A model generated the notes under the pieces. The model was not told where the DNA came from, made no database searches, and was given only the letters and a program-made list of their open reading frames with translations. Shown here piece by piece: positions 9,645 through 18,223 of a stretch of 64,000 bases of DNA (its first letter is position 1; each line of letters opens with the position of its first letter). Both the position numbers and the translations under genes were made by a program. The DNA lies in assembly GCF_002760655.1 (NCBI RefSeq), contig NZ_PDOC01000015.1:1-64000 (forward strand), written 5' to 3'. This stretch comes from Massilia eurypsychrophila. GTDB taxonomy: Bacteria > Pseudomonadota > Gammaproteobacteria > Burkholderiales > Burkholderiaceae_D.

Positions 9645-9661
9645 TTCTTATAGAGGCAAGC

Positions 9662-11308
9662 TTATTTCTGGCGGCTGCGCGCGATCTGCCACGACAGCAG
9701 GATCAGCGGCAGCACGCCGACGACGACAATCGCCAGCGCCGCCGTGGACGCCTCCGCCAGCCGCTCATCGGACGCCAGCGCATGTGCCTGCGTCGCCAAG
9801 GTATCGAAATTGAACGGCCGCATCACCAGCGTGGCCGGCAACTCCTTCATCACATCGACGAATACCAGCAGGCCTGCCGTCAGCAGGCCGGCGCGCAACA
9901 GCGGCAGGTGCACGCGCTGCAGCGTGGCCGCATGGCCGAAGCCGAGCGAGCGGGCGGCGTCGTCCATCGTCGGCGTGATCTTGCCCAGGCTCGCCTCCAC
10001 CGTCTGCAGCGACACCGTCAGGAAACGCACCAGGTAGGCATACACCATCGCCGCGATGCCGCCGGTCAGCAGCAGCCCGGGCGCCTGGCCGGTGACCGCC
10101 TGCACCTGCGAGGCCAGCCACAGATCGAGCCGCGTCACCGGTATCAGGATGCCGACCGCTATGACCGAGCCGGGCACGGCATAGCCGAGGCCGACCAGCC
10201 GGTTGACCATGCGCGGCAGCCACTGGCCCGACAGCCGCGCGGCGTACGCCAGCAGCACGGCGACGATCACGGCCGCCACCGCGGTCGCCGCCGCCAGCAC
10301 GAAACTGTTGCGCGCCAGTTGCACGAAGCGCTCGCCGAACTGTGCGTCGCCCTCCGACAAGGCCATCTCCAGCAACGCGGCGCCTGGCACCAGGAAGCCG
10401 AGCGCGAGCGGCAACAGGCACACCGCGACCGCGCCGGCAGCCTTGACGCCATGCAGCCGGCGTCCCGGATGCGGCCGGCTGCGCCCGGTCGTGTTGTGAA
10501 AGCGCGCCCGCCCGCGCGTGACGCGCTCGAGGAACAGCACCAGCGCGACGAAGCCGAGCAGCAAGGCCGCCAGTTGCGCCGCGGCGACGCGGTCGCCCAG
10601 CGAAAACCAGGCGCGATAAATTCCGCTGGTAAAGGTCGGCACGCCGAAATAGGTGACGGCGCCATAATCGGCCAGCGTCTCCATCAGCGCCAGCGAGGCG
10701 CCGGCGGCGATTGCCGGCCGCGCCAGCGGCAGCGACACGCGCCAGAAGTTTTCCCAGGGCCCAAGCCCGAGCGAGCGCCCCGCTTCGAGCATGCCGCCGG
10801 CGCGCTCGACGAAGGCCGCGCGCGCGAGCAGGTACACATACGGGTACAACACGAACACGAACACGGCGCAGGCGCCGCCGACCGTGCGGATATCGGGAAA
10901 CCAGTAGCTGCCCGGCGCCAGGTCGAACGTTTCGCGCAGCCACGTCTGCACCGGCCCGACGAACTGCAGCAGGTCGGTGTAGGCGTAGGCCATGACGTAG
11001 GCCGGCACCGCCAGCGGCAGCACCAGCGCCCATTCGAACATGCGGCGTCCCGGAAAATCGTGGATGCTGACCAGCCATGCCGTCGATACGCCCACCACGA
11101 TGACGCCGGCGCCCACGCCGGCGCACAGAATCAGCGTGTTGAGGATGTAGTCCGGAAGCACGGTCGTTGCCAGGTGGCGCCAGGTGTCGCCGGCGCCGCC
11201 CAGCAGCAAATTGGCGGCGATGCTGAAGATCGGCACGGCAATCATCAGCGCCACCAGCAGGGAGCCGGCGACGAGCGCGGAAAAGCTGCCGCGGCCGCTT
11301 AGCTTCAT
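9662..11308 (-). CDS. fbpB: Ferric iron ABC transporter, fused permease
   Basis: Inner-membrane channel of the iron importer. About 548 residues hold two tandem BPD_transp_1 permease domains, each with about six helices and an EAA-type loop (EAGRSLGLGPWENFWRV in the first half, DDAARSLGFGHAATLQRV in the second). The ATG at 11308 (MKLSGRG) was preferred over an upstream TTG at 11332 because CAGGA precedes it at a suitable distance. It is transcribed divergently from fbpC across a Fur-like site. Confidence 0.93.
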   Translation of the reverse strand: MKLSGRGSFSALVAGSLLVALMIAVPIFSIAANLLLGGAGDTWRHLATTVLPDYILNTLILCAGVGAGVIVVGVSTAWLVSIHDFPGRRMFEWALVLPLAVPAYVMAYAYTDLLQFVGPVQTWLRETFDLAPGSYWFPDIRTVGGACAVFVFVLYPYVYLLARAAFVERAGGMLEAGRSLGLGPWENFWRVSLPLARPAIAAGASLALMETLADYGAVTYFGVPTFTSGIYRAWFSLGDRVAAAQLAALLLGFVALVLFLERVTRGRARFHNTTGRSRPHPGRRLHGVKAAGAVAVCLLPLALGFLVPGAALLEMALSEGDAQFGERFVQLARNSFVLAAATAVAAVIVAVLLAYAARLSGQWLPRMVNRLVGLGYAVPGSVIAVGILIPVTRLDLWLASQVQAVTGQAPGLLLTGGIAAMVYAYLVRFLTVSLQTVEASLGKITPTMDDAARSLGFGHAATLQRVHLPLLRAGLLTAGLLVFVDVMKELPATLVMRPFNFDTLATQAHALASDERLAEASTAALAIVVVGVLPLILLSWQIARSRQK

Positions 11309-11345
11309 GAAGGAAAGTCCTGATGTCTGCAAAGCGCGTCCCGTA

Positions 11346-11366
11346 AGTGAGAATGAGAATTATAAT
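11346..11366. promoter_or_regulatory. Fur-box-like operator in the fbpB/fbpC divergent region
   Basis: AGTGAGAATGAGAATTATAAT contains the GAGAATGAGAATTAT core, matching overlapping Fur hexamers (GATAAT-type) imperfectly. It lies 38 bases before the fbpB start and 28 bases before the fbpC start, so one site could control both. Confidence 0.75.
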
Positions 11367-11393
11367 GGATTACTCAACAATTTCTTGCTGCCA

Positions 11394-12443
<1,050 letters not shown>

Positions 12444-12467
12444 TCGCGAGGGGTTGTGAATAAATTG

Positions 12468-12495
12468 TTGACAATGATTAGGTCACTGTTATACT
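12468..12495 (+). promoter_or_regulatory. Sigma-70 promoter of the GntR/ABC operon
   Basis: TTGACA (12468-12473) and TATACT (12490-12495) are separated by 16 bases, about 85 bases before the gntR start. It is one of the best promoter matches in the window. An autoregulatory GntR operator is expected nearby but I could not define one. Confidence 0.8.
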
Positions 12496-12579
12496 TCACT
12501 ACAACACCACCTCATTAAATCACCCGCCGGGAGGCAAAATGCGACCACGCGCTGCACCCTTAGCCCAGGAGACTCGACC

Positions 12580-12945
12580 ATGAGTATCGGCTGGAACGAC
12601 AACACACCGATTTATCGGCAACTCAAGGACCGGGTCATCGGCATGATGCTCGACGGCGCCCTGAAGGCAGGCGACGCCCTGCCCTCGGTGCGCCATGTTG
12701 CCGCCGAATACCAGCTCAATCCCATTACCGTTTCCAAGGCTTACCAGGAACTGGTCGATGACAATCTCGTAGAAAAAAGAAGGGGAATCGGCATGTACGT
12801 AACCGAAGGCGCCAGCGAAAAACTCTTGGCAAGTGAACGTGAGCGCTTCGTGCGCGAAGAATGGCCGGCGATGGTCGAGCGGATCCGCCGCCTCGGCCTC
12901 GACATCGAACAACTGTTGCGCGCCGTTCCCGGAGCGCCGGCATGA
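12580..12945 (+). CDS. GntR-family (YtrA-type) transcriptional regulator
   Basis: The 121-residue protein is a winged-helix DNA-binding domain (TPIYRQLKDRVIGMM, then GDALPSVRHVAAEYQLNPITVSKAYQEL) with only a short C-terminal helical tail and no FadR- or UTRA-type effector domain. That is the YtrA subfamily, whose genes usually precede and repress an ABC exporter operon. The ribosome site AGGAG precedes the start by 8 bases. Its stop overlaps the ATPase start (ATGA). The effector is unknown; envelope or peptide-antibiotic stress is typical for the family. Confidence 0.9.
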   Translation: MSIGWNDNTPIYRQLKDRVIGMMLDGALKAGDALPSVRHVAAEYQLNPITVSKAYQELVDDNLVEKRRGIGMYVTEGASEKLLASERERFVREEWPAMVERIRRLGLDIEQLLRAVPGAPA

Positions 12946-13799
12946 ACGCCGTCATTTCCGCCAAGGGCCTGTCGAAACACTACGGCAAGCAGGCCGCGGT
13001 CGACAACATCAGCTTCGACATCCCGGCCGGCCGCATCGTCGGCCTGATCGGCCCCAACGGCTCCGGCAAGACCACCACCTTGAAGGCGGCGCTGGGCCTG
13101 GTGCCGTTCGAGGGCGAGTTGAAAGTGCTGGGCCTCGATCCGCGCACCCAGCGCGACGAGCTGATGCAGGACGTCTGCTTCATCGCCGACGTCGCCATCC
13201 TGCCGCGTTGGCTGCGCGTGTCCGAAGCGATCGATTTCGTCGCCGGCGTGCATCCGCGTTTTGATCGCGAAAAGGCCGAGCGCTACCTGGCCATCACCAA
13301 GCTGAAGCCGTCGATGAAGGTCAAGTCGATGTCGAAAGGCATGGTTGTGCAGCTGCACCTGGCGCTGGTAATGGCGATCGACGCCAAGCTGCTGGTGCTC
13401 GACGAGCCGACCCTGGGCCTCGACATCATCTACCGCAAGCAGTTCTACCAGAACCTGCTGGAAGACTATTTCGACGAGCAGAAGACCATCATCATCACCA
13501 CCCACCAGGTCGAAGAAGTCGAGCACATCCTCACCGACCTGATGTTCATCCGCGACGGCAAGATCATCCTGGCCGCGTCGATGGATGAAGTGGGCGAGCG
13601 CTACACCGAGGTGATGGTGCCGCATGACAAGGTCAACGCCGCCAACGCGCTGCTGCCGATCGACCGCCGCACCGTGTTCGGCAAGTCGGTGATGCTGTTC
13701 GACGGCGTGCCGCGCGCGCAGCTGTCCGGCTTGGGCGAGACGCGCAACATCAGCGTGGCCGACCTGTTCGTGGCGACCATGAAAGGAAGCTACGCATGA
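12942..13799 (+). CDS. ABC transporter ATP-binding protein (YtrB-like)
   Basis: ATPase partner of the two permeases that follow. The start at 12942 (MNAVISAKGLSKHYG) was set by the 4-base overlap with gntR. Walker A is GPNGSGKTT, Walker B LLVLDEPTLGLD, and the switch TTHQVEEVE. The signature motif is degenerate (VKSMSKGMVVQ in place of LSGGQ), as in several small exporter ATPases of this type. It is 285 residues long. It overlaps the first permease gene by 4 bases. The substrate cannot be told from sequence. Confidence 0.9.
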   Translation: MNAVISAKGLSKHYGKQAAVDNISFDIPAGRIVGLIGPNGSGKTTTLKAALGLVPFEGELKVLGLDPRTQRDELMQDVCFIADVAILPRWLRVSEAIDFVAGVHPRFDREKAERYLAITKLKPSMKVKSMSKGMVVQLHLALVMAIDAKLLVLDEPTLGLDIIYRKQFYQNLLEDYFDEQKTIIITTHQVEEVEHILTDLMFIRDGKIILAASMDEVGERYTEVMVPHDKVNAANALLPIDRRTVFGKSVMLFDGVPRAQLSGLGETRNISVADLFVATMKGSYA

Positions 13800-14779
13800 T
13801 CACCATGAAGTGGCTGCTGCGCCGTGAGCTGTGGGAGAACAAGGGCTCCATGGTCAGGGTGCCGGTCATCATTGCTGTGACGATGCTGGCGTTCCTGATC
13901 TGCATGGTGGGATACGGCATGTTTCACAGCGGCTTCGGCGACTCAGTGACGGTCAACGGCCAGGCGCTCAGCAAGATCAGCATGTGGAACGCCATGCCGC
14001 TGGAGCGCCGCGCCGAGATCGCCAACGGCCTGGCCGGCGCCTACATCGCGTTTGCCGCGCCGCTGTTCCTGGTGCTGCCGCTGGTGTCGTTCTTCTACTG
14101 CCTGGCCGCACTGTACGACGACCGCCGCGATCGCAGCATCCTGTTCTGGAAGTCGCTGCCGATTTCGGACCAGTCGACGGTGCTGTCGAAAGCGATCACC
14201 GCGCTGTGCGTGGCGCCGCTGATCACGATGGCGATCGGCACTGCCGCCGCGTTGACGATGCTGGTGATCGGCGTTGTCATGGCCAGTTTCAGCGGCCTGC
14301 AGATCGCCGGCCTGGTGCTGAGCAGCCCGGAATTTTACCTGGCGCCGCTGCGGCTGATCGGATTGCTGCCGGTGTACGTGCTGTGGGCGCTGCCGACGGT
14401 GGGCTGGCTGCTGATGGTGTCGAGCTGGGCGAAATCGAAGGTGTTCCTGTGGGCGGTCGGCGCGCCGCTGCTTGGGCTGTTGCTGGTCCAGTGGATCAAC
14501 TTCATGTCGACCAACTTCCTCGGCGGCGGCCTGAACGTCAAGTTGTTCGAGCACATCGTTGCACGCGCTCTGGGCGGACTGATCCCGGGCATCTGGATGA
14601 AGTTCGGCAACGTCTCGCCGGAAGCGATGATCACCCACGGCCGCGGCATCGATGCCGGCGGCATCTTCGCCCAGTCGTGGCTGACCTTGCTGCAACCGGG
14701 CCTGTGGATCGGCGTCATCGCCGGCGCCGCAATGATTTACGCTGCAATGCGCCTGCGCCGCTGGCGCGACGAAGGCTAA
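13796..14779 (+). CDS. ABC transporter permease (first of two paralogues)
   Basis: A 327-residue inner-membrane protein with about six hydrophobic segments. It opens MKWLLRRELWENKGS, has a long periplasmic loop after the first helix, and a conserved cytoplasmic stretch YDDRRDRSILFWKSLP that probably contacts the ATPase. It resembles ABC-2 type permeases. The next gene is clearly a tandem duplicate, sharing RDRSILFWKSLP, LAPLRLIGLLPVY and PTVGWLL, so the exporter is probably a heterodimer. Confidence 0.85.
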   Translation: MITMKWLLRRELWENKGSMVRVPVIIAVTMLAFLICMVGYGMFHSGFGDSVTVNGQALSKISMWNAMPLERRAEIANGLAGAYIAFAAPLFLVLPLVSFFYCLAALYDDRRDRSILFWKSLPISDQSTVLSKAITALCVAPLITMAIGTAAALTMLVIGVVMASFSGLQIAGLVLSSPEFYLAPLRLIGLLPVYVLWALPTVGWLLMVSSWAKSKVFLWAVGAPLLGLLLVQWINFMSTNFLGGGLNVKLFEHIVARALGGLIPGIWMKFGNVSPEAMITHGRGIDAGGIFAQSWLTLLQPGLWIGVIAGAAMIYAAMRLRRWRDEG

Positions 14780-14802
14780 CCATGAACAAGGGAGCTGACC
14801 CA

Positions 14803-15792
14803 ATGAACAATATGAAATGGCTGCTGCGCCGCGAATTCTGGGAAAACAAGGGTTCGTTCTTCTGGGCGCCGGCAATCGTGGCGCTGGTAATGTTTGTCTT
14901 CATCACCGGCTCGGTGGTGTACGCCCTGGCCACCAACGGCATCGGCGGCACCATCGTCATCGACGGCCACGCCGTCAGCAAGGCCGGCAAGCTGGCCGAG
15001 CTGCCGCTGGCGGCGCAGACCGAAATTGCCAGTGTCATCGCCAACACCTACGTCGCCGCCGCATTGCCGCTGTTCGGGCTGCTGCCGCTGGTGGTGTTCT
15101 TCTACTGCCTGGCCGCGCTGTACGACGAGCGGCGCGACCGCAGCATCCTGTTCTGGAAGTCGCTGCCGGTGTCGGACCAGATGACGGTGCTCTCAAAAGT
15201 GCTCACCGCCCTGCTGGTCGCGCCGCTGATCGCCATTGTCATCGGCACGGTGGTATCGCTGCTGATGCTGTTCGTCGGCCTGGCCGCGGTGGTCCCTTCC
15301 GGCCTGAACCTGTTCGGCCTCGTGCTGAGCCAGCCGGCGCTGTACCTGGCGCCGCTGCGCCTGGTCGGGCTGCTGCCGGTGTACATCCTGTGGGCGATTC
15401 CGACGGTGGGCTGGCTATTGCTGGTGTCGAGCTGGGCCCGCTCGAAGGTGCTGGTGTGGGCAGTCGCCGTGCCGGTGTTGCTGGTAGTGCTGGCCAAGTG
15501 GGCCGACTACATGCTGGCCCAGTTCGCCAACGCCAACACCGCAATCTACCCGGTCGTGGTGGACGTTGCGGCGCGCGGGCTGGCCGGTCTGGTGCCCGGC
15601 ATCTGGGCCACCTACGGCGACGTCACTGCCATCGCGATGTCGGCCAGCGGCAAGCGTACGGTCGACGCCGGCGTCTTCTTCGAGCAATCTTGGATGAGCT
15701 TGTCGCAGCCGGGCATGTGGGCCGGCGTGGTGGTCGGCGCCGCGATGATCTACGCGGCAATGCGGCTGCGCCGCTATCGGGACGAAGGCTAA
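14803..15792 (+). CDS. ABC transporter permease (second paralogue)
   Basis: Tandem paralogue of the previous gene (MKWLLRREFWENKGS, YDERRDRSILFWKSLPVSD, LAPLRLVGLLPVYILW). The start at 14803 (MNNMKWLL) has GGAG 9 bases upstream; an earlier in-frame ATG at 14782 is possible. It is 329 residues long with about six membrane segments. The operon ends here: a long palindrome begins 6 bases after the stop and a terminator follows. Confidence 0.85.
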   Translation: MNNMKWLLRREFWENKGSFFWAPAIVALVMFVFITGSVVYALATNGIGGTIVIDGHAVSKAGKLAELPLAAQTEIASVIANTYVAAALPLFGLLPLVVFFYCLAALYDERRDRSILFWKSLPVSDQMTVLSKVLTALLVAPLIAIVIGTVVSLLMLFVGLAAVVPSGLNLFGLVLSQPALYLAPLRLVGLLPVYILWAIPTVGWLLLVSSWARSKVLVWAVAVPVLLVVLAKWADYMLAQFANANTAIYPVVVDVAARGLAGLVPGIWATYGDVTAIAMSASGKRTVDAGVFFEQSWMSLSQPGMWAGVVVGAAMIYAAMRLRRYRDEG

Positions 15793-15797
15793 ACGCT

Positions 15798-15859
15798 GGT
15801 GTCAGGTCTGACATTCGGACATTTGAGACGCCAAATGTCCGAATGTCAGACCTGACACC
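15798..15859. repeat. Long perfect palindrome, dispersed repeat copy 1
   Basis: Two 28-base arms (15798-15825 and 15832-15859) are perfectly complementary around the loop AGACGC. The left arm begins GGTGTCAGGTCTGACATTCG. Nearly the same element recurs at 48166-48226, and both copies are followed by GTTCTT. It sits 6 bases behind an operon end. It could be a REP-like or MITE-like element or act as a terminator; it lacks a T-run. Confidence 0.9.
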
Positions 15860-15875
15860 TGTTCTTTGGATGAAG

Positions 15876-15900
15876 AAACGCCCCGAGGTCCGGGGCGTTT
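15876..15900. terminator. Terminator between the ABC operon and yceH
   Basis: AAACGCCCCG (15876-15885) pairs perfectly with CGGGGCGTTT (15891-15900) around the loop AGGTC. T residues follow on the plus strand and A residues precede the stem, so it can serve both converging genes. Confidence 0.85.
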
Positions 15901-15902
15901 TG

Positions 15903-16571
15903 CTATTCGAACTGCTTTCTGAATGAGTCGAACTGCGCCTTCAGGTCGTCGACCTCGCCGCGCAGCGCCGCCACTTCCTGCTCCAGCTGCGCCACCCTGC
16001 TGCCCTGCGCCGGCGCCGACACGGATCCGAACGCCGACTCCTGCTGCGCCAGCGCGGCGTCGCCGCTGAGCAACTGGCCGTAGCGCGGCTCCTTGGCGCC
16101 GGGCGCCAGCGCCAGGCGTGCCACCAGCGGCGGGTATTTGTCGATCAGGAACTGCAGGCACGATTCGACGTCGGCCACCGACTTGAACTCCTGCAGCCGG
16201 CCGCTGCGGGTGCGGATCTCGCCGGCCGTCTGCAGGCCGCGCAGCATCAGGATCGTCAGCACCGCCATCTTGTCCTGCTCGAGCGTCCACTTGATGCGCA
16301 TCCGGTGCTCGTACTTCGTCACGCGGGCGCCGGCCTGGGTGATGCCGTTGACGAACTTTCGCTGCATCAGCCGCTGCAGCACATCCTGCACCGTTTCCTC
16401 CGACAGCTGCATCACCGGGTCGCGGCTCGACAGCTGGTTGCAGCCATTGGTCAGCGTGTTCAGCGACAGCGGATAGTTGTCCGGCGTCAGCGCTTCTTTT
16501 TCGGCCAGCACCGCCAGCACGCGCACTTCAAACGGGTCGAGCAAGGCGTCGCCGCCAGATTCATTGGTCAT
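15903..16571 (-). CDS. YceH-family protein (DUF480)
   Basis: A 222-residue protein matching the YceH family of two winged-helix domains: LDPFEVRVLAVLAEKEALTPDNYPL, NQLSSRDPVM, and RGLQTAGEIRTRS in the second half. The C terminus (about 190-222) is a short coiled coil (VAQLEQEVAALRGEVDDLKAQ). Its cellular role is not established. It lies 10 bases downstream of cysE and may be cotranscribed with it. Confidence 0.9.
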   Translation of the reverse strand: MTNESGGDALLDPFEVRVLAVLAEKEALTPDNYPLSLNTLTNGCNQLSSRDPVMQLSEETVQDVLQRLMQRKFVNGITQAGARVTKYEHRMRIKWTLEQDKMAVLTILMLRGLQTAGEIRTRSGRLQEFKSVADVESCLQFLIDKYPPLVARLALAPGAKEPRYGQLLSGDAALAQQESAFGSVSAPAQGSRVAQLEQEVAALRGEVDDLKAQFDSFRKQFE

Positions 16572-16581
16572 CCATCATTCC

Positions 16582-17319
16582 TTATTCCACCATCCGGTTC
16601 AGTTGTATCGTGTCGATCTTGTCGCCTTCGGCCATCGCGGGACAGCACAGCCCGGCTTCCTGCATGACCGCCATCATACGTTCGATCTGCTCGTCCTGGC
16701 GGGCGGCATGGTCGATCAAGCGGTGCAGCGCTTTGGTCAACGGGTCGTCGCCGTTTGGCGTCACGCCGTAGGCGGCGAACAAGTGGGCGCTGCGGCCGCT
16801 TTCATCCTTGCGCACGATGTGGGCCGGATTGCCGACCGCGGTGGCGCCGGCCGGCACTGGCTTGACCACCACCGCGTTCGAGCCGATCTTGGCGTACTCG
16901 CCGACCGTGAACGAACCGAGCACCTGGGCGCCGGCGCCGATGATGACGCCGCGCTCGAGCGTGGGGTGGCGCTTGGCGCCGCTGGTGAGCGAGGTGCCGC
17001 CCAGCGTGACGCCCTGGTAGATGGTGCAGTCGTCGCCGACGATCGCCGTTTCGCCGATCACCACGCCGAAGCCGTGATCGATGAAGACGCGGTGCCCGAT
17101 GGTCGCGCCCGGATGGATTTCGATGCCGGTGATGATGCGCGCCAGGTACGAGATGAAGCGGCCGATCCACTTGAGCTGGTTGATCCAGCACGCGTGCGCC
17201 CAGCGGTGCATCATGATCGCCTGGAACCCGGGGTAGCAGGTGAACACTTCGAAGCCGTTGCGCGCCGCGGGATCGCGGGCAATGATGCTTTTGATGTCGT
17301 CGCTGAGATTGGGAAACAT
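16582..17319 (-). CDS. cysE: Serine O-acetyltransferase
   Basis: It acetylates L-serine with acetyl-CoA, the committed step to cysteine. The left-handed beta-helix hexapeptide region runs from about residue 75 to 170 (IHPGATIGHRVFIDHGFGVVIGE, then GVTLGGTS). The catalytic His-Asp pair is in FIDHGFG. The start at 17319 (MFPNLSDDIKS) matches the short betaproteobacterial form; a Met at 17370 would add 17 unsupported residues. The C-terminal tail of about 60 residues, past the usual end, has predicted helices and no known motif. Confidence 0.92.
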   Translation of the reverse strand: MFPNLSDDIKSIIARDPAARNGFEVFTCYPGFQAIMMHRWAHACWINQLKWIGRFISYLARIITGIEIHPGATIGHRVFIDHGFGVVIGETAIVGDDCTIYQGVTLGGTSLTSGAKRHPTLERGVIIGAGAQVLGSFTVGEYAKIGSNAVVVKPVPAGATAVGNPAHIVRKDESGRSAHLFAAYGVTPNGDDPLTKALHRLIDHAARQDEQIERMMAVMQEAGLCCPAMAEGDKIDTIQLNRMVE

Positions 17320-17439
17320 TGGGAGGGAACAGACAGTTGCGATGTGGCCATGGTAGCGCATTCGATCCATGGCCGCTTACGAGGGGTCAATTCCGGCAGG
17401 CTGAGCTGCTTACCGAAACCGTTACCCGTGAGACAGTCA

Positions 17440-17457
17440 TCCTCGCGTACGCGAGGA
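17440..17457. repeat. REP-like palindrome upstream of cysE and downstream of rlmB
   Basis: TCCTCGCGTACGCGAGGA is a perfect 18-base palindrome flanked by GTCA and CGAC. It resembles the short CG-rich extragenic palindromes (TCATCC-CGCG type) scattered in many proteobacteria. It may end rlmB transcription. Confidence 0.6.
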
Positions 17458-17479
17458 CGACGTCATCAAGGCCAGTGGC

Positions 17480-18223
17480 TTAAGCTTCGCGCGCCAGGCG
17501 CTGGCGACGCGCCTCGTACAGGCACACGCCGGACGCGACCGACACGTTCAAACTTTCGACCGAGCCGAACATCGGGATGCCGACCAGCACGTCGCACGTC
17601 TCGCGCGTCAGCCGGCGCATGCCCTCGCCTTCCGAACCCATCACCAGCGCGGCAGGCCCGGTGAAGTCGGCTTCGTACAAGCCCTTGTCGGCATCATCAG
17701 TTGTGCCGATCAGCAAGATGTCGCGTTCCTTCAGCTCACGCATGGTGCGCGCAAGGTTCGTCACCGTGATGTACGGCACCGTCTCGGCGGCGCCGCTGGC
17801 AACCTTGGCGGCGGTGGCGTTCAGGCCCACTGCACGGTCCTTCGGCACGATGACGGCGTGCGCGCCGACGCCGTCGGCCACCCGCAGGCAGGCGCCGAGG
17901 TTGTGCGGATCGGTGATGCCATCGAGAATGAGCAGCAGCGGCGGGCCATCGACCGCATCGAGCAATTCGTCAAGGTTGCGCGCCAGCGACAGCTGGCTGG
18001 CGAACGCGATCACGCCCTGGTGGCGGCGGGTGCCGACGATCTTGTCGAGGCGCGCCGAATCGACCGGCATCACACGCACGCCGACTGCCTTGGCGGCGGC
18101 GATCAGGTCGTGCATGCGGCCATCTTGCCGCGTTGCATCGACAAAGATCTCTTCCACCGACGACGCCTCATGACGCAAGCGCGACGTTACCGCGTGGAAC
18201 CCGAAAATCATTTTATTCTTCAT
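17480..18223 (-). CDS. rlmB: 23S rRNA (guanosine-2'-O-)-methyltransferase
   Basis: SPOUT-class enzyme that 2'-O-methylates G2251 of 23S rRNA. The 247-residue protein has the N-terminal SpoU substrate-binding domain ([13 protein letters not shown]). The knot motifs follow: [29 protein letters not shown] and [17 protein letters not shown]. Its start overlaps the rnr stop (ATGA). This rnr-rlmB pair is widely conserved. Confidence 0.95.
   Translation of the reverse strand: MKNKMIFGFHAVTSRLRHEASSVEEIFVDATRQDGRMHDLIAAAKAVGVRVMPVDSARLDKIVGTRRHQGVIAFASQLSLARNLDELLDAVDGPPLLLILDGITDPHNLGACLRVADGVGAHAVIVPKDRAVGLNATAAKVASGAAETVPYITVTNLARTMRELKERDILLIGTTDDADKGLYEADFTGPAALVMGSEGEGMRRLTRETCDVLVGIPMFGSVESLNVSVASGVCLYEARRQRLAREA

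Noticed and set aside
9500-11302. 600-residue plus-strand frame over fbpB
   Set aside because: Antisense to the clear fused permease gene; composition rich in Gln, Arg and His with no domain.
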